Positions 21,871 to 24,867 of a stretch of DNA of 24,867 bases are shown here, in pieces. A program made the position numbers and the translations under genes. The stretch covers positions 1 to 24,867 of the forward strand of contig CAZASZ010000027.1 in NCBI GenBank assembly GCA_964487925.1. The letters are read 5' to 3'. The stretch comes from RI-283 sp964487925 (lineage in GTDB: Bacteria > Pseudomonadota > Gammaproteobacteria > SZUA-140). Position 1 is the first letter of the stretch, and each line of letters begins with the position of its first letter. A model generated the notes under the pieces. That model was not told the origin of the DNA, made no database searches, and saw nothing but the letters and a program-made list of their open reading frames with translations.

Positions 21871-24639
21871 ATGACCGATAAGACAACAGACAAGGCCGAA
21901 TGTCCGCAACTCGTGCTCGTGGACGGGTCGTCCTATCTCTATCGGGCTTTTCACGTCATGAATGACTTGTCGAATGAGGCTGGGCAGCCTACGGGTGCCG
22001 TCTACGGGGTCATCAACATGTTGCGTAGCCTTATGCGCGAATATCCGAGCCCATACCTGGCGGTGGTCTTTGACGCCAAGGGCAAGACCTTTCGGCATCG
22101 GATGTATCCGGAATACAAATCCCATCGCCCTCCCATGCCCGATGATCTGCGCCAGCAGATCGAACCGCTGCACGCCCTCATCGACGCTATGGGTCTGCCG
22201 CGTCTTGTTATCGATGATGTGGAGGCCGATGACGTGATCGGCACCCTGGCGGGCATGGCGAGTGAGGCCGGGATGTCGACACTGGTCTCCACCGGCGACA
22301 AGGACATGGCTCAGCTCGTCAATCAACACGTGACACTGATCAATACGATGTCGGGGGAGCGTTTAACACCAGAGGCTGTTGAGGCGAAGTTTGGGGTGCC
22401 CCCCGAGCGGATCGCTGACCTGCTGGCGTTGATGGGGGATACCTCGGACAACATTCCCGGCGTGCCTGGCGTAGGGCCCAAGACTGCAGCGAAATGGCTG
22501 CAACAGTTCGGCGACCTGGATGCCTTGATTGCAGCGGCCCCCGAGATCAAGGGCAAGGTGGGGGAACGCCTGCGTGATGTGCTTGATCAATTGCCACTGT
22601 CACGGCAATTGACGACCATCGATTGCCATCTGCACGATCACCTGCCGCAGTTGAACGATCTGACTCCGAACCCTGTCGACCGAGACGCGCTTAGGCGTAT
22701 GTATGCTGATTTAGGGTTTCGGCGTTGGCTGGGGGAGCTCGATTCCCCCAATACCAATACAGGATTAAATCCCGATACCGATTCAGCCGCCGATCAGAGC
22801 AACGATCAGGGGCAGGGAGTGGGGGCCGGTGGCGATTATGAGGCTGTGCTTGACGAGTTCGGGCTTGAGCGCTGGTTGGAGCTGCTGGCCGGTTGCGAGC
22901 GGTTCGCTTTCGATACGGAGACCACCAGTCTCGACTGTCGACGGGCCCGGCTCGTCGGTATCTCCCTGGCCGTAGAATCGGGGGCTGCGTGTTATATCCC
23001 ACTTGCACATCAAGGTCTCGATGTCCCGAAACAGCTTGATCGCACCTACGTTCTGGAAAGGCTAAAGCCCCTGCTTGAGGATGCTTCGATCGCCAAGGTC
23101 GGTCAAAACATCAAATATGATCGCTGCGTTCTGCAGAACTATGGGATTGGTGTGGCTGGCAGATATCTCGATACCATGCTGGAGTCTTACGTATTGAAGA
23201 GCGCCTCCGGAAATCACGATATGGATTCCCTGGCCAAGCGCTATCTCGGGCTGCAGACGATTACCTTCGAGGCGGTCGCCGGCAAGGGCGCCAAACAGAA
23301 GACATTCGACGATGTTGCTGTAGATGTGGCCACGGCCTATGCGGCAGAGGACGCCGATGTCACGCTTCGACTGCACGAAACGCTCTGGCCGCAGCTTCGG
23401 GATACGCCTCGCCTGATGCAGGTATACGAGGAGATCGAGGCGCCGCTGATCCCGATTTTGGGCGAAATGGAGCGGCATGGCGTGTTGGTCGATTGCGACC
23501 TGTTGCTACAACAGAGCACAGAGCTTTCGACACGGTTGGCGGAGATCGAGGTGGAATGCGCCGATATGGCTGGCGCACCCTTCAATCTTGCCTCACCGCG
23601 GCAGATCCAGGAGATCCTGTTCGAGCGCATGGGGATCCCGGTCATCAAGAAAACACCCAAAGGGCAACCGTCCACTGCTGAATCGGTCCTGGCCGAACTC
23701 GCCGATGACTATCCGTTACCGCGGTTGATCCTTGAGCATCGATCACTGAACAAGCTCAAAACAACCTATACCGACCGGCTCCCAGAGCAGGTTGATCCAA
23801 GGAGCGGGCGAATCCATACCTCCTACCATCAGGCGGTGGCTGCAACAGGGCGGTTGTCGTCAAGTCAGCCTAACCTTCAGAACATCCCGGTGCGGACTCG
23901 CGAGGGTCGTCGAATTCGACAGGCCTTCATCGCCCCCCCAGATTGCCGTATTATGGCGGCTGATTATTCGCAGATCGAATTGCGGATCCTTGCTCACCTG
24001 TCCGGGGATCCGGCCCTGGTTGAGGCCTTTAGCGAAGGCGCCGATATTCATCGGGCGACCGCCGCCGAGATCTTTGCCGTGCCGCCGGAGGGTATTACAT
24101 CTGATCAGCGGCGCTGCGCCAAGGTCATCAACTTTGGGTTGATCTATGGCATGTCGGCCTTCGGGCTTGCCAAGCAGCTTGGCGTGGATCGTTACTCGGC
24201 TCAGCAATATATGGATCGCTATTTCGCACGCTATCCGAAGGTAACGGCGTTTATGGAAGACACTCGTGTGTCGGCCCGCGATAACGGGTACGTCGAGACC
24301 GTTTTCGGTCGCCGCCTGTACCTTGATGAGATCCATTCCCGCAATCGACAGCGCCGGGAGTACGCTGAACGGGCCGCGATCAACGCACCCATGCAGGGAA
24401 CCGCTGCCGATATCATCAAGAAGGCCATGATCCGCTGTCATGACTGGATTTGTGAGTCGGGTGACGATGAAGTCGTGATGGTCATGCAGGTGCATGATGA
24501 GCTGGTCTTCGAAGTTCGCGAGTCAGCCCTTGATCGCGTAGTGCCAGTGTTGAAACAGGAGATGGAGCAGGCCGTGATGCTGACCGTGCCGCTTGAGGTG
24601 GAGGTTGGGATCGGCGCCAATTGGGAAGAGGCTCACTAG
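21871..24639 (+). CDS. polA: DNA polymerase I
   Basis: 922 aa, full length. It fills gaps and removes RNA primers during replication and repair. The N-terminal 5'-3' exonuclease domain (about 12-290) has VLVDGSSYLYRAFH, VFDAKGKTFRH, VEADDVIGTLA, STGDKDMAQLV and GDTSDNIPGVPGVGPKTA. The 3'-5' proofreading domain is intact (FDTETTSLD, Asp348 and Glu350), unlike many non-enteric polymerases where it is degenerate. The polymerase domain has ADYSQIELR (Asp698), the O-helix RRCAKVINFGLIYGMSAFG, and QVHDELVFEV (Asp876). A short acidic, Gly/Gln-rich insert (about 300-325) links the first two domains. There is no clear ribosome site before ATG 21871, but no better in-frame start. Confidence 0.97.
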   Translation: MTDKTTDKAECPQLVLVDGSSYLYRAFHVMNDLSNEAGQPTGAVYGVINMLRSLMREYPSPYLAVVFDAKGKTFRHRMYPEYKSHRPPMPDDLRQQIEPLHALIDAMGLPRLVIDDVEADDVIGTLAGMASEAGMSTLVSTGDKDMAQLVNQHVTLINTMSGERLTPEAVEAKFGVPPERIADLLALMGDTSDNIPGVPGVGPKTAAKWLQQFGDLDALIAAAPEIKGKVGERLRDVLDQLPLSRQLTTIDCHLHDHLPQLNDLTPNPVDRDALRRMYADLGFRRWLGELDSPNTNTGLNPDTDSAADQSNDQGQGVGAGGDYEAVLDEFGLERWLELLAGCERFAFDTETTSLDCRRARLVGISLAVESGAACYIPLAHQGLDVPKQLDRTYVLERLKPLLEDASIAKVGQNIKYDRCVLQNYGIGVAGRYLDTMLESYVLKSASGNHDMDSLAKRYLGLQTITFEAVAGKGAKQKTFDDVAVDVATAYAAEDADVTLRLHETLWPQLRDTPRLMQVYEEIEAPLIPILGEMERHGVLVDCDLLLQQSTELSTRLAEIEVECADMAGAPFNLASPRQIQEILFERMGIPVIKKTPKGQPSTAESVLAELADDYPLPRLILEHRSLNKLKTTYTDRLPEQVDPRSGRIHTSYHQAVAATGRLSSSQPNLQNIPVRTREGRRIRQAFIAPPDCRIMAADYSQIELRILAHLSGDPALVEAFSEGADIHRATAAEIFAVPPEGITSDQRRCAKVINFGLIYGMSAFGLAKQLGVDRYSAQQYMDRYFARYPKVTAFMEDTRVSARDNGYVETVFGRRLYLDEIHSRNRQRREYAERAAINAPMQGTAADIIKKAMIRCHDWICESGDDEVVMVMQVHDELVFEVRESALDRVVPVLKQEMEQAVMLTVPLEVEVGIGANWEEAH

Positions 24640-24678
24640 AGCCTAAATTGTTTTGCTTGGTGTAGGGCCGCGGTCAAG

Positions 24679-24740
24679 GTTATATTTAGCGCATTGTGTG
24701 GCAGGGGATTAACGGCAACCCCTCTGAATAGTTATATTTA
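24679..24740. repeat. 10-bp direct repeat GTTATATTTA upstream of gcvT
   Basis: Copies at 24679-24688 and 24731-24740, 52 bp apart, flank a short hairpin (AGGGG 24703-24707 with CCCCT 24719-24723). They may be regulatory or just AT-rich promoter sequence. A glycine riboswitch was looked for and not seen. Confidence 0.3.
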
Positions 24741-24764
24741 TTAACAGGTAAGAGATGATAGTTT

Positions 24765-24867
24765 ATGTCGAAACGTACGCCGCTTTATAAACAACACACC
24801 GCCCTCGGCGGGCGTATGGTGGATTTTGCGGGTTGGGAAATGCCTTTGCATTATGGGTCGCAACTCG
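24765..24867 (+). CDS. gcvT: Glycine cleavage system T protein (aminomethyltransferase), N-terminal fragment
   Basis: The first 34 residues, cut by the window end. MSKRTPLYKQHTALGGRMVD and FAGWEMPLHYGSQL are the characteristic GcvT start. The T protein passes the aminomethyl group from the H protein to tetrahydrofolate, releasing ammonia, in cytoplasmic glycine breakdown. In an autotroph it also handles glycine from the oxygenase reaction of RuBisCO. Only a weak AAGAGA ribosome site precedes the ATG. Confidence 0.9.
   Translation, partial: MSKRTPLYKQHTALGGRMVDFAGWEMPLHYGSQL

Noticed and set aside
24640..24764. Glycine riboswitch upstream of gcvT
   Set aside because: The 125-base leader lacks the conserved aptamer core; only a 5-bp hairpin and a short direct repeat are present.

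Overview
The window looks like a piece of a chemolithoautotrophic gammaproteobacterium, quite possibly a sulfur oxidiser; the lineage is my inference. The evidence is a bacterial-type phosphoribulokinase (Calvin cycle), a split coenzyme-B12 ribonucleotide reductase of the Pseudomonas NrdJa/NrdJb type, the PrkA-YeaH-SpoVR stress trio, DUF1820 and DUF2782 proteins typical of Gammaproteobacteria, a GspC-type secretion protein, and several secreted or membrane redox proteins. Two runs of exactly 100 N (4126-4225 and 5516-5615) show it is a scaffold with placeholder gaps. No tRNA, rRNA, CRISPR array, insertion sequence or integrase was seen.

Layout. 81-2992 (-): nrdJb and nrdJa behind a promoter with a candidate NrdR box. 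3389-4614 (+): a periplasmic DegQ/DegP-type protease interrupted by the first gap, with a candidate sigma-E promoter. 4879-6469 (+): a redox cluster made of a four-helix, histidine-bearing membrane protein, the C-terminus of an SHP-type (DUF1924) cytochrome cut by the second gap, and a DHC-type diheme cytochrome c, closed by a strong bidirectional terminator. 6575-13297 (-): an HD-GYP protein with an altered HD motif, a small DUF6316-like protein, and spoVR, yeaH and prkA packed as an operon.

13633-16114 (-): a DamX-like ATPase/SPOR protein carrying a fresh 117-bp tandem duplication, a stand-alone WGR protein, and a YjbQ-family protein. Divergent from these, 16178-18255 (+) holds the most unusual pair: a secreted protein joining two c-type haem motifs to a formylglycine-generating-enzyme-like (SUMF1) domain, and, overlapping it by 4 bases, a second secreted SUMF1 protein without haem motifs or the cysteine pair. 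18252-19565 (-): DUF1820 and phosphoribulokinase. 19806-21746 (-): an isolated gspC, a DUF2782 protein and a LOG-family nucleotide hydrolase. 21871-24639 (+): full-length polA. 24765 to the end (+): the start of gcvT.

How the genes fit together. Much of the window concerns envelope redox chemistry and stress: periplasmic protein quality control next to SHP/DHC electron transfer (SHP-type cytochromes bind small diatomic ligands), the PrkA kinase module with a possible c-di-GMP-related protein, and the haem/SUMF1 pair. The most promising leads for a little-described system are the haem-SUMF1 fusion with its SUMF1 partner (16178-18255), and the SHP/DHC pair joined to a b561-like four-helix membrane protein (4879-6469).
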